A DNA stretch of 64,000 bases from Shewanella electrica (GCF_022321485.1 NZ_JAKOGG010000005.1:248001-312000), one strand, 5' to 3'; numbered from the stretch's first letter, positions 20,137 through 30,323 are shown. The notes: generated from the letters alone by a model not told the origin. Numbers and translations: made by a program.

Positions 20137-20160
20137 AAAAGCCTGCTGGCGCAGGCTTTT
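20137..20160. terminator. Terminator of adk
   Basis: 10-bp stem AAAAGCCTGC/GCAGGCTTTT with TGGC loop; on the minus strand it is followed by further T residues. Confidence 0.9.
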
Positions 20161-20181
20161 TCGATTATGAGAATCGTCTCA

Positions 20182-20859
<678 letters not shown>

Positions 20860-20989
20860 TCAGGGGCGGAATCTTCGCATATTAGGCCGAAATAGAGAAG
20901 CCTCTCAGCTTCGACTTTAGCCGACAAAGTCGATTATTGCGTAAAGTGCAAATGCCACTTATCTATTAACCGCGCCAGAGTAATGCTAA

Positions 20990-21832
20990 TTAATACAATA
21001 AGCTGTATAACTTACGACGATATTGACTCGCTAACGGATTGCCCTGCCCTAACGCCGACAGAATGGTAAGCAACTGTTGCTTTAATGCACCGTTAGCCGC
21101 ATTCAAATCTTGCTTTAATGGCGTAAATAGTAGCTCTAACGCTTCCTCATTACGCTGCGCTTGGTGTAGTGCAGAGGCCAGCTTAGCCAACACGTCTAAG
21201 TCTTCTGGGTGTTGCTCATAGGCTTGCTGCAGATTACGAATTTCCGGCGTATCTGCAGCTTGCTCCGCCAGTTTGACGCGCGACATGAGTGATTCATAAT
21301 CACCGCGTTGATCTTCCAGTTTTACCGTGGCAAGTAAGGTTTTGGCAGCTTCCACATCGCCGAGTGCCAATGAGATATCGGCGTACGCCAAAGTGACGTC
21401 ACCGTTGGGTTGTTCACTATGCGCTTGTTTAATCAGCGGTAATGCGGCGGCCGCGTTGCCCTCAGCCAGCAGAGCTTTGGCTTCGTTTAATGCCAGCTCC
21501 CACGCCGCGGGCAGATGTTTAGCCAACATTTCGCGAATTTTTGGCTCTTCTAACGCGCCAGCAAAACCATCAATCGGCTGGCCTTGGCTCAACAGCAACG
21601 TGGTTGGCAAGCTCTGAATGCGGAAATAAGACGCCAATTCCATCTGTGTTTCGCAGTTAACCGAGGCCAACTGCAGCAGCCCTTGATAGGAAGCGGCAAT
21701 CTGTTCCATCTGTGCCAGCAGCGCTTTGGTTTCCGGCATCTGCTCGGCCCAAAACACCAGCGCCACTAACTTCTCTTGGGAGATATCCACCAGCTGTTGG
21801 ATGTTATCTCGGTTCAATTCCATTGCAGTCAT
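20990..21832 (-). CDS. cnoX: CnoX/YbbN-like co-chaperone: thioredoxin fold plus TPR repeats
   Basis: 280 residues from ATG 21832 (a GTG four codons upstream is possible, but AGGTG sits at a fitting distance before 21832). An N-terminal thioredoxin-like domain (residues 5-110) is followed by helical TPR repeats to the end, the architecture of E. coli CnoX, which protects proteins during hypochlorous acid stress and hands them to GroEL or DnaK. The position of the thioredoxin CxxC is AEQMPE, so both active-site cysteines are missing and the domain cannot act as an oxidoreductase. One cysteine remains near residue 60 (VNCET), at the place of the substrate-bonding Cys63 of E. coli. It lies between htpG and adk. 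Confidence 0.87.
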   Translation of the reverse strand: MTAMELNRDNIQQLVDISQEKLVALVFWAEQMPETKALLAQMEQIAASYQGLLQLASVNCETQMELASYFRIQSLPTTLLLSQGQPIDGFAGALEEPKIREMLAKHLPAAWELALNEAKALLAEGNAAAALPLIKQAHSEQPNGDVTLAYADISLALGDVEAAKTLLATVKLEDQRGDYESLMSRVKLAEQAADTPEIRNLQQAYEQHPEDLDVLAKLASALHQAQRNEEALELLFTPLKQDLNAANGALKQQLLTILSALGQGNPLASQYRRKLYSLLY

Positions 21833-21867
21833 AAAAATCGGCACCTGTTGCTATGGCGAAAAACAAG

Positions 21868-21889
21868 AAAAGGGCCAAACGGCCCTTTT
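21868..21889 (-). terminator. Terminator of htpG
   Basis: 9-bp stem AAAAGGGCC/GGCCCTTTT with 4-nt loop, then TTCTTG on the minus strand, 9 bp after the htpG stop. Confidence 0.9.
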
Positions 21890-21897
21890 CGGCATGT

Positions 21898-23811
21898 TTA
21901 CTTGAAGCTGTTAAGCAGCAACTTGTTCATCAGACTGACAAATTGCGATGGGTCTGACAAGCTGCCTTTTTCAGAAAGCAGCGCTTGTTGCAATAACAAC
22001 TCGCTCCATTCTGCAAAGGCGGCCTCATCTTGCAAGTCGTTCAAACGTGCCACCAACGGATGGGTTGGGTTCACCTCAAAAATCGGCTTAACTTCTGGTA
22101 CCGGTTGACCAGCTGCTTGCATCAATTTGATCATCTGTGATGACATTTCGCCTTCGCCCACCACCACACAAGCTGGAGTGTCGGTCAAACGCATGGTCAC
22201 TTTCACTTCTTTAACTTTGTCACCCAGCGCGTTTTGTACGCGTTTAACTAAGTCTTCTGCTTCGCTAGCAATCTTTTCTTGCTCAGCTTTTTCAGCCGCA
22301 TCTTCCAGATCGCCTAGCTCTAAGTCACCGCGAGTGACAGAATGCAGTTGTTTCTCTTTGTACTCGGTCAGGTGGCTAATCAACCACTCGTCGATACGGT
22401 CAGACAACAGCAGCACTTCAATGCCTTTTTTACGCAGCAGCTCCAAGTGTGGGCTGTGTGCCGCGGCAGCGTAACTGTCAGCCACAATGTAATAGATGTG
22501 CTTTTGGCCATCTTTCATGCGGCTGATGTAATCATCCAGTGATACGTTTTGTGCCGCTGAATCATTGTGCGTCGAGGCAAAGCGCAGCAAACCAGCAATA
22601 CGTTCTTTGTTGGCAAAGTCTTCTGCTGGGCCTTCTTTCAGCACTTGACCGAACTCGCTCCAGAACTGTTGGTATTTATCGCTATCGTCTTTCGCCAGTT
22701 TTTCCAGCATACCCAGTACACGTTTGGTCAGACCGGCACGCATCGCTTGGGTGATTTTGTTATCTTGCAGAATTTCACGCGATACGTTCAGTGGCAGATC
22801 GTTGGAGTCGATCAAGCCTTTAACGAAACGCAGATACGATGGCATAAACTGCTCAGCGTCATCCATGATGAATACGCGTTGTACAAACAGCTTGAGGCCG
22901 TGTTTGTAATCGCGGTTCCACAAATCCCACGGCGCTTTGGCAGGAATATACAGCAAGCTGGTGTATTCGTTTTTACCTTCAACACGGTTGTGACTCCAGC
23001 TCAGTGGATCGCCATAATCGTGGGAGATATGACGATAGAACTCTTTATATTCATCGTCAGTGACTTCAGCTTTGTTACGGTTCCACAAAGCGGTCGCTTT
23101 GTTCATCACCTTCCACGCGCCTTCAGTGGCAGGGATTTTTTCACCGTCTTCGCCATCACGCTCTGGCTCGCCCTCTTCCCACATCTCTACGGGTACAGAG
23201 ATATGATCTGAGTATTTGGTGATGATAGAGCGCAGTCGCCAATCGTCAGCAAACTCTTTTTCATCGTCACGCAGATGCAGCACGATTTCAGTACCGCGGT
23301 TTTCTTTAACGATGTCAGTCACGGTGAAGCTACCTTCACCTTCTGATTCCCATTGCACCGCTTTATCCGCCGCTTCACCCGCAGCGCGGGTGCGTACTGT
23401 CACTTTATCGGCCACAATAAAGGCAGAGTAGAAACCCACACCAAACTGACCAATCAGTTGTGAATCGCGAGCCGCGTCACCAGACAGATTTTTGAAGAAT
23501 TCAGCAGTACCAGATTTGGCGATAGTCCCCAGATGTTCGATTACGCCTTCGCGAGTCATCCCCACGCCGTTATCTTCAATGGTGACGGTGCCTTTATCTT
23601 TGTCCGCACTAACGCGTACACGCAGCTCACCATCACCTTCATAGAGGGCATCGTTGGTCAGCGCTAAGTAACGCAGTTTATCTGCAGCATCAGCGGCGTT
23701 TGACACCAGCTCACGTAAGAAAATCTCCTTGTTGGAGTACAAAGAGTGGATCATCAAATGCAAAAGTTGTTTTACTTCAGTTTGAAAACCATGAGTTTCT
23801 TGTTGAGACAT
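21898..23811 (-). CDS. htpG: Chaperone HtpG (Hsp90)
   Basis: 637 residues from ATG 23811 ([20 protein letters not shown]); the open frame extends 12 codons further but the family begins here. ATP-dependent Hsp90 chaperone. N-terminal GHKL ATPase motifs: [19 protein letters not shown] (residues 24-42), [10 protein letters not shown], and [11 protein letters not shown] with the lid glycines. The middle domain has the NVSREILQ segment with its catalytic-loop arginine, and a C-terminal dimerisation domain completes it. A good sigma-32 promoter precedes the gene, and a terminator follows it. Confidence 0.97.
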   Translation of the reverse strand: MSQQETHGFQTEVKQLLHLMIHSLYSNKEIFLRELVSNAADAADKLRYLALTNDALYEGDGELRVRVSADKDKGTVTIEDNGVGMTREGVIEHLGTIAKSGTAEFFKNLSGDAARDSQLIGQFGVGFYSAFIVADKVTVRTRAAGEAADKAVQWESEGEGSFTVTDIVKENRGTEIVLHLRDDEKEFADDWRLRSIITKYSDHISVPVEMWEEGEPERDGEDGEKIPATEGAWKVMNKATALWNRNKAEVTDDEYKEFYRHISHDYGDPLSWSHNRVEGKNEYTSLLYIPAKAPWDLWNRDYKHGLKLFVQRVFIMDDAEQFMPSYLRFVKGLIDSNDLPLNVSREILQDNKITQAMRAGLTKRVLGMLEKLAKDDSDKYQQFWSEFGQVLKEGPAEDFANKERIAGLLRFASTHNDSAAQNVSLDDYISRMKDGQKHIYYIVADSYAAAAHSPHLELLRKKGIEVLLLSDRIDEWLISHLTEYKEKQLHSVTRGDLELGDLEDAAEKAEQEKIASEAEDLVKRVQNALGDKVKEVKVTMRLTDTPACVVVGEGEMSSQMIKLMQAAGQPVPEVKPIFEVNPTHPLVARLNDLQDEAAFAEWSELLLQQALLSEKGSLSDPSQFVSLMNKLLLNSFK

Positions 23812-23877
23812 GAATTTCTTCCTTAGTTCATCCCGTTGGACAATCAAAAAAACAGTGTGAAACTTGATTGCAAAATA

Positions 23878-23905
23878 AGATGGGGGTCATTCGGCGCTTT
23901 TCAAG
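23878..23905 (-). promoter_or_regulatory. Sigma-32 (heat-shock) promoter of htpG
   Basis: On the minus strand CTTGAAA (23905-23899), a 13-bp spacer, then CCCCATCT (23885-23878). This equals the consensus CTTGAAA-N11-16-CCCCATnT, 66 bp upstream of the htpG start. Confidence 0.9.
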
Positions 23906-23949
23906 CGACAAAGGTGGCAGAATGCACAAAAAGCCAACAATCGGCCAAC

Positions 23950-23973
23950 AAAAAGCCCCGCGAATGCGAGGCT
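23950..23973 (-). terminator. Terminator of recR
   Basis: Stem AGCCTCGC/GCGGGGCT (one mismatch) with an ATTC loop, then TTTTTG on the minus strand. It separates recR from the htpG promoter. Confidence 0.75.
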
Positions 23974-24003
23974 CTTGAAATTAACAACATGATTTTTACG
24001 CAG

Positions 24004-24603
24004 TTACAGCGGAATACGGCCGTTAAACGACAACGCCAAGGTGGTGCTATCCACATATTCCAGCTCACCACCGACAGGGACACCGTGAGCGATACGACTG
24101 ACTTTAACCTGATAACGGCGTGCAATATCGGCGATGTAATGTGCAGTGGCATCACCCTCAACCGTTGGATTGGTTGCCAAAATCAGCTCGGTAACTTCAC
24201 CCGCTTGCAGATGTTGCTCAAGTAAGCTCAAGCCCAACTCTTCCGGGCCGACGCCGTCAAGTGGTGACAGATGCCCCAGCAGCACAAAGTAACGACCAGA
24301 GAAGTGACCACCCGCCTCAATCGCCAATACATCTGCAGGCGTTTCTACCACGCAGATAGTGTCTGATTGGCCGCGACGGGCGCTGGCGCAAATCGGACAT
24401 AAACTTTCTTCAGTGAAGGTGCGGCAACTTTGACAATGGCCGACATCACTCATGGCTTTGGTCAGCGCATCAGCCAATTTAAAGCCAGCTTTACGCTCCC
24501 GCTCTAACAATTGAAACGCCATGCGTTGCGCTGATTTAGGGCCCACGCCCGGTAAACAACGCAACGACTGGATCAGCTCGTCAACTAACGGACTAAATTT
24601 CAT
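24004..24603 (-). CDS. recR: Recombination mediator RecR
   Basis: 199 residues. Works with RecF and RecO to load RecA at gapped DNA. N-terminal helix-hairpin-helix ([20 protein letters not shown], about 14-34), a C4 zinc finger formed by CQSCRTF and LCPIC near residues 57-72, and a Toprim domain with the [12 protein letters not shown] start and [12 protein letters not shown]. Lies 19 bp downstream of ybaB, matching the dnaX-ybaB-recR operon of E. coli and relatives. Confidence 0.97.
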   Translation of the reverse strand: MKFSPLVDELIQSLRCLPGVGPKSAQRMAFQLLERERKAGFKLADALTKAMSDVGHCQSCRTFTEESLCPICASARRGQSDTICVVETPADVLAIEAGGHFSGRYFVLLGHLSPLDGVGPEELGLSLLEQHLQAGEVTELILATNPTVEGDATAHYIADIARRYQVKVSRIAHGVPVGGELEYVDSTTLALSFNGRIPL

Positions 24604-24622
24604 GTTGGTAATCGCAACTCAA

Positions 24623-24952
24623 TTAGAATGGCATTTTCATGCCTGGTGGCAATTGCATGCCGCCAGTGACTGCTGCCATTTTTTCTTTTTGCGTTTCTTC
24701 AACACGACGCGCTGCATCGTTACAAGCTGCTGCGATCAAATCTTCCAGCATCTCTTTATCATCTTCGAGCAGGCTTGGGTCGATTTCGACTTTACGAACG
24801 TTGTGACTGCCAGTCATGGTCACTTTTACCAGACCCGCACCAGACTCACCGGTGACTTCCATGCGGGCGATCTCTTCCTGCACTTTGGTCATACGCTCTT
24901 GCATTTGCTGGGCCTGTTTCATCAGGTTGCCCATACCGCCTTTTCCAAACAT
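24623..24952 (-). CDS. ybaB: Nucleoid-associated protein YbaB/EbfC
   Basis: 109 residues, E. coli YbaB 109. A small dimeric DNA-binding protein. It begins [23 protein letters not shown], with the helical QMQE region, then [21 protein letters not shown] and [20 protein letters not shown], all family signatures. The C-terminus is methionine/proline-rich ([13 protein letters not shown]). Between dnaX and recR on the same strand, almost certainly cotranscribed. Confidence 0.96.
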   Translation of the reverse strand: MFGKGGMGNLMKQAQQMQERMTKVQEEIARMEVTGESGAGLVKVTMTGSHNVRKVEIDPSLLEDDKEMLEDLIAAACNDAARRVEETQKEKMAAVTGGMQLPPGMKMPF

Positions 24953-25069
24953 ATTCAGCTCTCTTCGTTAACTTATAGGTGATAGCGAAAACTCGCCCAT
25001 CTTACCCAAATATTCCCTGTTGGCAATTCTAAAGCCGCTAGCATTGGCTGAAATGCCAATTCGCATCAC

Positions 25070-27535
25070 TTAACTGGCAATCTGCGCTGTTTTTTCCGCC
25101 AGCATTTCAGCCGGATAGCTCAAAGAGTCCTCATCCAACTGCGCGCCCATCTGCGCCATCAACCAGCGTACGTTTTGATCCCGTATCAACTCATCTTTGG
25201 CGTGAGCTAATAATTCACGATTGAAGCGACGGCGAATTTCGCGTGGCGTTTCACGCTGTTCATCTTGACCCACTTCAATCACCGCATGGCAGCTAACGCC
25301 GAGCACGTCGCTCATCGCGGCTTCCATTTGCGCCACCGCGGTTTTGGCCGCTAGGTGTTTTTGATCGGGTTTAAGCAGCAATTTCAGCTCTTCGCCCAAT
25401 GCGTAACATACGGAGTTGGCCGCCAATTGCCGCACTCGGCCACCTATATCGACACTTGCCACCAGTTTGTACCAACGCAGGTCATCTTGGTGGCCGGTGG
25501 GTGCGGCTTGCAAAGCCGTTGGTAGCGCTTCCACCTCGGAAACCGCCGCTGGAGCTGGTTCAGCAACCGGAATGTTCGCTGCCGTGGCCGTGACTGTCGG
25601 TGCAACTGCCTGTTGCGCTGCATGCGCGGCGTCATTGGTCGCTACAGGCGCTATAACTGCAGTAGCCATTTCTGGCTCAGATGCACTTTCTGTCTCAGCA
25701 ACTATGGTTGGCGCTGGTGCTGTCTTAGGCTCAGCAACTGCCGCAGTGTGGTTTGATGGTGGAGGAGACTGCGGCGGTGATGGCTCAGGAAGGGCTCCTC
25801 GGGGTTCCTGGGCCACTTTTTTTGGGCCAAGTCCGGGGGAACTCACCACCGAGTCATCATCGCTACTTAACTCTTCAATCTCTTTTAGTAAGCTATCTCG
25901 GCTGGCTAGCACCATATCCAGCACATCGTCGCCAAAGCTATCTTCTTTTATCGTTGGCGCGGCTGGCTGGCTTACCGTTGGTGGCGGGACGGCTTCAGCC
26001 TGCGCTGGCGCAGTTGGTGCACCAAACATATCGCCGGTTAAATCGTCATGGAACGGCGCTGGCGGCTCTACATCATCATCGGTGATATAACGTTTGGCTT
26101 CGCCGACTGGCGCAACGGGTTGGTCAGCTTGCGGTTGATAGCCCATGCTGTCCGCTTGTGACATGATCAAGCTCTGCTCAGCTTGCATCTGTGCCAGTTC
26201 ATCGTCACTCGCTTGCTGATAATCGCCATCATAGCTGTCGCTATCATCGTCTTCGTCATCGGTGCTAACGGCAATCCCGGCACTCATTCTGGGCTCTGGT
26301 GCGGCGGGTTCACCCACAGGCGTTGCCGCTACAGGCTGACTTACTGGCGCAGCAACATGAGTTGGCGTGGTTGATGTGCTAGGAGCGGCTGGCGCAATAG
26401 CTGTCGATTGTCCTAATGGTGCCGCTTCACCACCTTGCCAACGTTGTGGCGTGGTGCTGGGCTCAAATGCTACGGCCCGCAACAGCGCCATTTCCAAACC
26501 AGATTTAGGATCGGGCGCAAACGGTAAGTCTTTACGGCCATGCAACAGCAGTTGGTAATAGAGCTGCACTTGCTCAGGAGCCAGACTTGCCGCAAAGTGA
26601 TTAATCTGTTCGGCATACAGCGACAACTGCGCCGCCGCTGGGGCAAATTGTGCCAGCGTAATTTGGTGCAGCAGTTCTAACAAACTACGCAGCACTTCAT
26701 CGGCATCCGCGCCAAACGCCAGCACTTTATCGGCCTGTGTCATCAACGCAGCGACATCACCATTTACCAGTGCCTCTAACAGTGAGATCACTTGGCGTTC
26801 ATCCACTGATCCCAGCATCGTTTGCACTTGTGACAACATCACTTGACCAGCGCCAAAGGCTATCGCTTGATCGGTTAAGCTCAGCGCATCACGCATACTG
26901 CCGTTAGCCGCTTTAGCTAACAACTGCAATGCTGGCGCCTCGTTCGGCACTTGCTCTTGGGTGAGAATATGGCTGAGTTGCTGGCCAATCTCTTGCTGGC
27001 TCAAACTCTTTAAGTTGAACTGCAAACAACGCGACAACACAGTAATAGGGAGTTTTTGCGGATCGGTGGTCGCCAGCAGGAACTTCACATGCTCAGGCGG
27101 CTCTTCCAACGTTTTCAGCAACGCGTTAAAGCTGCTGCGCGATAGCATGTGTACTTCGTCAATCAGGTAGACTTTAAAACGGCCACGAGTGGGCCGATAT
27201 TGCACGTTGTCCAATAGCTCGCGGGTGTCATCGACTTTAGTGCGCGATGCCGCATCCACTTCAATCAAGTCGACAAAACGGCCTTGAGCAATCTCTACAC
27301 AGCTAGCGCATTTGCCACATGGGGTTGCGGTAATGCCTTGTTCACAGTTGAGGCCCTTAGCAAATAGCCGGGCAAGACTGGTTTTACCCACGCCGCGCGT
27401 GCCGGTAAAAAGATAAGCGTGATGCAGGCGCTGCTGACTGAGCGCATTGGTTAATGCATGCAGGACGTGAGATTGACCCACAACCTGTTCAAAACTGGCA
27501 GGTCGCCATTTTCTGGCTAATACCTGATATGACAT
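25070..27535 (-). CDS. dnaX: DNA polymerase III subunit tau (and likely gamma)
   Basis: 821 residues from ATG 27535 (MSYQVLARKWRPASF) with GGGGAG upstream. Clamp-loader ATPase: Walker A GTRGVGKTS (near residue 45), a zinc module with four cysteines (NCEQG...CGKCASC), DEVHMLS, and sensor motif TTDPQKLP. Clamp-loader domains end near residue 365. A linker of about 300 residues rich in Pro, Ala, Thr and acids follows, longer than in E. coli (643-residue tau). The last 150 residues resemble the tau domains that bind DnaB and polymerase alpha. A candidate -1 frameshift signal at codons 571-573 would yield a 583-residue gamma form. First gene of dnaX-ybaB-recR. Confidence 0.97.
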   Translation of the reverse strand: MSYQVLARKWRPASFEQVVGQSHVLHALTNALSQQRLHHAYLFTGTRGVGKTSLARLFAKGLNCEQGITATPCGKCASCVEIAQGRFVDLIEVDAASRTKVDDTRELLDNVQYRPTRGRFKVYLIDEVHMLSRSSFNALLKTLEEPPEHVKFLLATTDPQKLPITVLSRCLQFNLKSLSQQEIGQQLSHILTQEQVPNEAPALQLLAKAANGSMRDALSLTDQAIAFGAGQVMLSQVQTMLGSVDERQVISLLEALVNGDVAALMTQADKVLAFGADADEVLRSLLELLHQITLAQFAPAAAQLSLYAEQINHFAASLAPEQVQLYYQLLLHGRKDLPFAPDPKSGLEMALLRAVAFEPSTTPQRWQGGEAAPLGQSTAIAPAAPSTSTTPTHVAAPVSQPVAATPVGEPAAPEPRMSAGIAVSTDDEDDDSDSYDGDYQQASDDELAQMQAEQSLIMSQADSMGYQPQADQPVAPVGEAKRYITDDDVEPPAPFHDDLTGDMFGAPTAPAQAEAVPPPTVSQPAAPTIKEDSFGDDVLDMVLASRDSLLKEIEELSSDDDSVVSSPGLGPKKVAQEPRGALPEPSPPQSPPPSNHTAAVAEPKTAPAPTIVAETESASEPEMATAVIAPVATNDAAHAAQQAVAPTVTATAANIPVAEPAPAAVSEVEALPTALQAAPTGHQDDLRWYKLVASVDIGGRVRQLAANSVCYALGEELKLLLKPDQKHLAAKTAVAQMEAAMSDVLGVSCHAVIEVGQDEQRETPREIRRRFNRELLAHAKDELIRDQNVRWLMAQMGAQLDEDSLSYPAEMLAEKTAQIAS
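25782..25825 (-). promoter_or_regulatory. Candidate programmed -1 ribosomal frameshift signal in dnaX
   Basis: In frame the codons are CCA AAA AAA GTG, giving the slippery heptamer A-AAA-AAA at 25823-25817. Two nt later GGCCCAGGAA (25814-25805) pairs with TTCCTGAGCC (25791-25782), 9 of 10 positions, with a 13-nt loop. In the -1 frame translation stops at TGA (25787-25785) after 10 codons. The arrangement parallels the E. coli dnaX signal, although no Shine-Dalgarno-like stimulator is clear upstream. Confidence 0.7.
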
Positions 27536-27655
27536 GAAACTCCCCAAATAACATTGGCTTGATATTGCGGGAGCAAGCTCCGCGGATCGTCAAACAATAC
27601 CATGCAGCTTAGCGACATGCTATTGCTACGATCCGAGGCGTGAGTAATTGCGGAA

Positions 27656-28207
27656 TTAATCCCCTTCGAACTCACATAATTTGGCGATTTCTAAGCCCAT
27701 ATTGACCAAGCGCTGCTCGCCGCCCAAATCAGGCAATGAGATAACAAACGCGGCATGGGCCACTTCACCACCCAAACGGCGGATCAGTTTCACGGTCGCT
27801 TCAATAGTCCCGCCGGTGGCTAGCAGGTCATCAACCACCAACACTTTGTCACCGGGTACGATAGCATCTTGATGCATTTCCAGGGTGTCGTGACCGTATT
27901 CCAGCTCATAGCTTTCGGCAATAGTGGCACGCGGCAGTTTGCCCGGTTTGCGTACTGGTACAAAACCGACGCCCATTTCCAACGCCAGTGGCGCACCAAA
28001 CAGGAAGCCGCGGGCTTCAGTGCCCACCACTTTGGTGAAACCAAGATCTTTATACAGATCCACGAATGCTTGAATCGTTACTTGGTAAGCAACCGGATCT
28101 TCCAACAGACTGGTGACATCGCGAAACATGATGCCGGGCTTCGGATAATCAGGAATGGTTTTGATACTCTGCTTGATTAGCGCCAACTGCTCGGTATTTG
28201 TAGCCAT
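27656..28207 (-). CDS. apt: Adenine phosphoribosyltransferase
   Basis: 183 residues. Makes AMP from adenine and PRPP in purine salvage. Motifs: [21 protein letters not shown] at residues 18-38, [17 protein letters not shown], and the PRPP-binding loop [17 protein letters not shown] near residues 123-139. The gene lies upstream of dnaX on the same strand with a 120-bp gap, as in E. coli where apt precedes dnaX. The ribosome site is poor. Confidence 0.96.
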   Translation of the reverse strand: MATNTEQLALIKQSIKTIPDYPKPGIMFRDVTSLLEDPVAYQVTIQAFVDLYKDLGFTKVVGTEARGFLFGAPLALEMGVGFVPVRKPGKLPRATIAESYELEYGHDTLEMHQDAIVPGDKVLVVDDLLATGGTIEATVKLIRRLGGEVAHAAFVISLPDLGGEQRLVNMGLEIAKLCEFEGD

Positions 28208-28356
28208 AATTCAATACTTAATTTGACGGGGTTACCGTGTATTCACCAACAAAAAGGCCCACCCAAAAGATGGACCTCGTCTAAAATTCGGCTAAAGCTT
28301 AAGCCCCTTTGATTGTGGTTGCAACCGCATTCGGGCGATTGTGCGGCAACGGTTGT

Positions 28357-28755
28357 TTATTTGGCCGACACCGAACCGGGGGCTACTGTGGTCGCGGAGG
28401 TTTCATTTTGACGCCACAAGAACACCATCAAAGCGATAAACATACAAAGCAACAGCAACTTAACCCACCACAGCGGCACAATAAAAATACTAAAAGCAAA
28501 GCTTAACCCGGCCACAATCGAGGCACGGATTTTCAACGGCCGACGGATCACTCGATTTTGGTTCCAATCCGCTAACGGCACCTTAAACCAAGGATGCTCA
28601 TGCAACCAGCGGTGCAATCGCGGGCTGGAACGGGCAAAACAAAAGCCAGCAAGCAGCAGAAAAGGCACCGTAGGTAACAGTGGCAAAAACATGCCCAACA
28701 CACCTAAAGCGACAGCTAACAAACCGGACAGAAGAAAGAAACCGCGTTTAATCAT
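28357..28755 (-). CDS. ybaN: YbaN-like inner-membrane protein (DUF454)
   Basis: 132 residues from ATG 28755 (MIKRGFFLLSGLLAVALG). DUF454 family: hydrophobic segments near residues 5-35 and 80-115, with FCFARSSPRLHRWLHEHPWF between them, the most conserved family motif. Function unknown. Next to apt as in E. coli (ybaN-apt-dnaX). The track would allow ten more N-terminal residues, but they are not conserved in the family. A weak inverted repeat between this gene and apt is not a convincing terminator. Confidence 0.88.
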   Translation of the reverse strand: MIKRGFFLLSGLLAVALGVLGMFLPLLPTVPFLLLAGFCFARSSPRLHRWLHEHPWFKVPLADWNQNRVIRRPLKIRASIVAGLSFAFSIFIVPLWWVKLLLLCMFIALMVFLWRQNETSATTVAPGSVSAK

Positions 28756-28864
28756 CGACAACCACCAAATGAAAACTATTCTCAATTGGGGATTCTAACC
28801 AACTTGACAGATATACCCAAGTAAAAAGCTCAGATTAACCCCATCGAGCCACACTATCATCCCT

Positions 28865-28892
28865 TTGGCAATCTTCCCGTTTAGGGTAGAAT
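28865..28892 (+). promoter_or_regulatory. Sigma-70 promoter of dusC
   Basis: TTGGCA (28865-28870), 16-bp spacer, TAGAAT (28887-28892), followed by a GC-rich start region; 42 bp before the dusC start. Confidence 0.6.
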
Positions 28893-28933
28893 GCGCGGCC
28901 TTTAATTGCTAAACCACCAAGAGTAGTGCCCAC

Positions 28934-29872
28934 GTGAGAGTGATTCTTGCCCCGATGGAAGGGGTTGTCGACCATCTTATGCGCGAGCTGTTATCCAGTA
29001 TCAATCACTATGATTTGCTGGTGACCGAATTCGTGCGTGTTGTTGACCAACTGCTGCCAGAAAAAGTGTTTTACCGCCTATGCCCTGAGCTACAGCAACA
29101 AGGTAAGACCTTAGCAGGCACTCCCGTGCGCGTACAACTGCTGGGACAAGACCCGAGTTGTATGGCCGACAATGCTGTCACCGCGATTAATCTCGGTTCG
29201 CATGGCGTGGATGCCAACTTTGGCTGCCCTGCCAAAATGGTCAATCGCAGTAATGGTGGCGCCATCATGCTGCGCTGCCCAGAGCAAGTACACGACGTGG
29301 TTAAAGCGATGCGTCAAGCGGTGCCGAGTGATCAGCCTGTTACCGCGAAAATACGCTTGGGCTTTGATGATCGTTCACTCTATATGGAAAACGCCTTAGC
29401 AGTGTATGAAGCCGGTGCCAGTGAACTCGCGGTACATGCTCGCAGCAAAGCGGACGGTTACCGTCCACCGGCCTACTGGGAATATATTGCCGATATCAGG
29501 CAGAAGCTGCCAATCCCGGTGATTGCCAATGGCGAGATCTGGAATAAAGCCGATGCTGACCGCTGTCGTGAAGTGACCGGTTGTACTGATGTGATGATTG
29601 GCCGAGGCGCCATCGCCCTACCCAACCTCGCTAATGCCATTAAAGGCATTGATACACCCTATACGTGGCCGCAAACCTTACAACTGTTACTGCAATACAC
29701 TGAATACGAACATGAGAAAAACCTCTATTTTCCTGCTCGTATCAAACAGTGGTTTAGTTACCTGAACCGCCAATACACTGAGGCCGATGAGCTGTTCCGC
29801 CAGTTACGTTTATTGAAAACCCGTGAAGAGATTGTGGCACTATTACAAGCCACCGCCGCACAGTTAAATTAG
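28934..29872 (+). CDS. dusC: tRNA-dihydrouridine(16) synthase DusC
   Basis: 312 residues from a GTG at 28934. FMN-dependent TIM-barrel enzyme that reduces uridine 16 in tRNA. MRVILAPMEGVVDHLMRELL is close to E. coli DusC. Active-site region: GVDANFGCPAKMVNRSNGGA with the catalytic cysteine in FGCPAK near residue 98, VTAKIRLGFDD, ELAVHARSKADGYRPPAYW and PVIANGEIW. The SKADGYRPPA segment is typical of DusC rather than DusA or DusB. Divergent from ybaN. Confidence 0.94.
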   Translation: MRVILAPMEGVVDHLMRELLSSINHYDLLVTEFVRVVDQLLPEKVFYRLCPELQQQGKTLAGTPVRVQLLGQDPSCMADNAVTAINLGSHGVDANFGCPAKMVNRSNGGAIMLRCPEQVHDVVKAMRQAVPSDQPVTAKIRLGFDDRSLYMENALAVYEAGASELAVHARSKADGYRPPAYWEYIADIRQKLPIPVIANGEIWNKADADRCREVTGCTDVMIGRGAIALPNLANAIKGIDTPYTWPQTLQLLLQYTEYEHEKNLYFPARIKQWFSYLNRQYTEADELFRQLRLLKTREEIVALLQATAAQLN

Positions 29873-29892
29873 CGCGACTTGATCAATGTCAT

Positions 29893-29914
29893 AGTGAGCT
29901 TTCATCAGCTCACT
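29893..29914. repeat. Perfect 8-bp hairpin between dusC and the zinc protein
   Basis: AGTGAGCT/AGCTCACT with 6-nt loop, 20 bp after the dusC stop and without a T-run; a possible weak terminator or processing site. Confidence 0.4.
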
Positions 29915-29952
29915 AGACTATCGTCTATACGGATGACTTATAGGCGGCCAAC

Positions 29953-30291
29953 GTGAATACTCAACCACTTAGACAAAAATTGTCAGCCATTGAGACGGAA
30001 CTCAGGCAAGAGTTGACAGCCATCGCACCCAAACTCACCGATTTGTCACTCAGTGATGTTGTCGAACAACTGGCGGCTAGCCCGTTGTGCCAGCAAAGCA
30101 TTTATCAACGTATCGTCCGCTTAGACGCCGCCATCTGCCAATTAGAGTTGGGATTGTATGGTTTGTGTGCCGACTGCGAAGCCAACATCGAACCGGAAAG
30201 ATTACGGGCAGATCCCACCGAGCAGCGCTGTCGTGTATGCGACGAGCATTTTCGGCATCAGCATCGCCAAGAGTTGCGATTGAGCCACTGA
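29953..30291 (+). CDS. TraR/DksA-family C4 zinc-finger protein
   Basis: 112 residues from a GTG. The C-terminal half shows the DksA/TraR zinc finger: GLYGLCADCEANI, then CRVCDEHF 20 residues later (four cysteines near residues 75, 78, 96 and 99). The N-terminal half is helical and shorter than the DksA coiled coil (DksA has 151 residues). It is therefore a DksA paralogue that might bind the RNA polymerase secondary channel; it lacks an obvious D-x-x-D-A coiled-coil tip. Follows dusC by 80 bp and ends in a strong terminator. Function inferred from the family only. Confidence 0.82.
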   Translation: MNTQPLRQKLSAIETELRQELTAIAPKLTDLSLSDVVEQLAASPLCQQSIYQRIVRLDAAICQLELGLYGLCADCEANIEPERLRADPTEQRCRVCDEHFRHQHRQELRLSH

Positions 30292-30323
30292 ACTAACATC
30301 TGAATGGGTAAATCGCAGGCAAT

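Noticed and set aside
22567-23211. Open frame of 214 codons antisense to htpG
   Set aside because: Shadow of htpG; no ribosome site or family pattern.
25416-26090. Open frame of 224 codons antisense to the dnaX linker
   Set aside because: The alanine/glycine/serine-rich translation results from the biased Pro/Ala/Thr linker codons of dnaX; no start signal.
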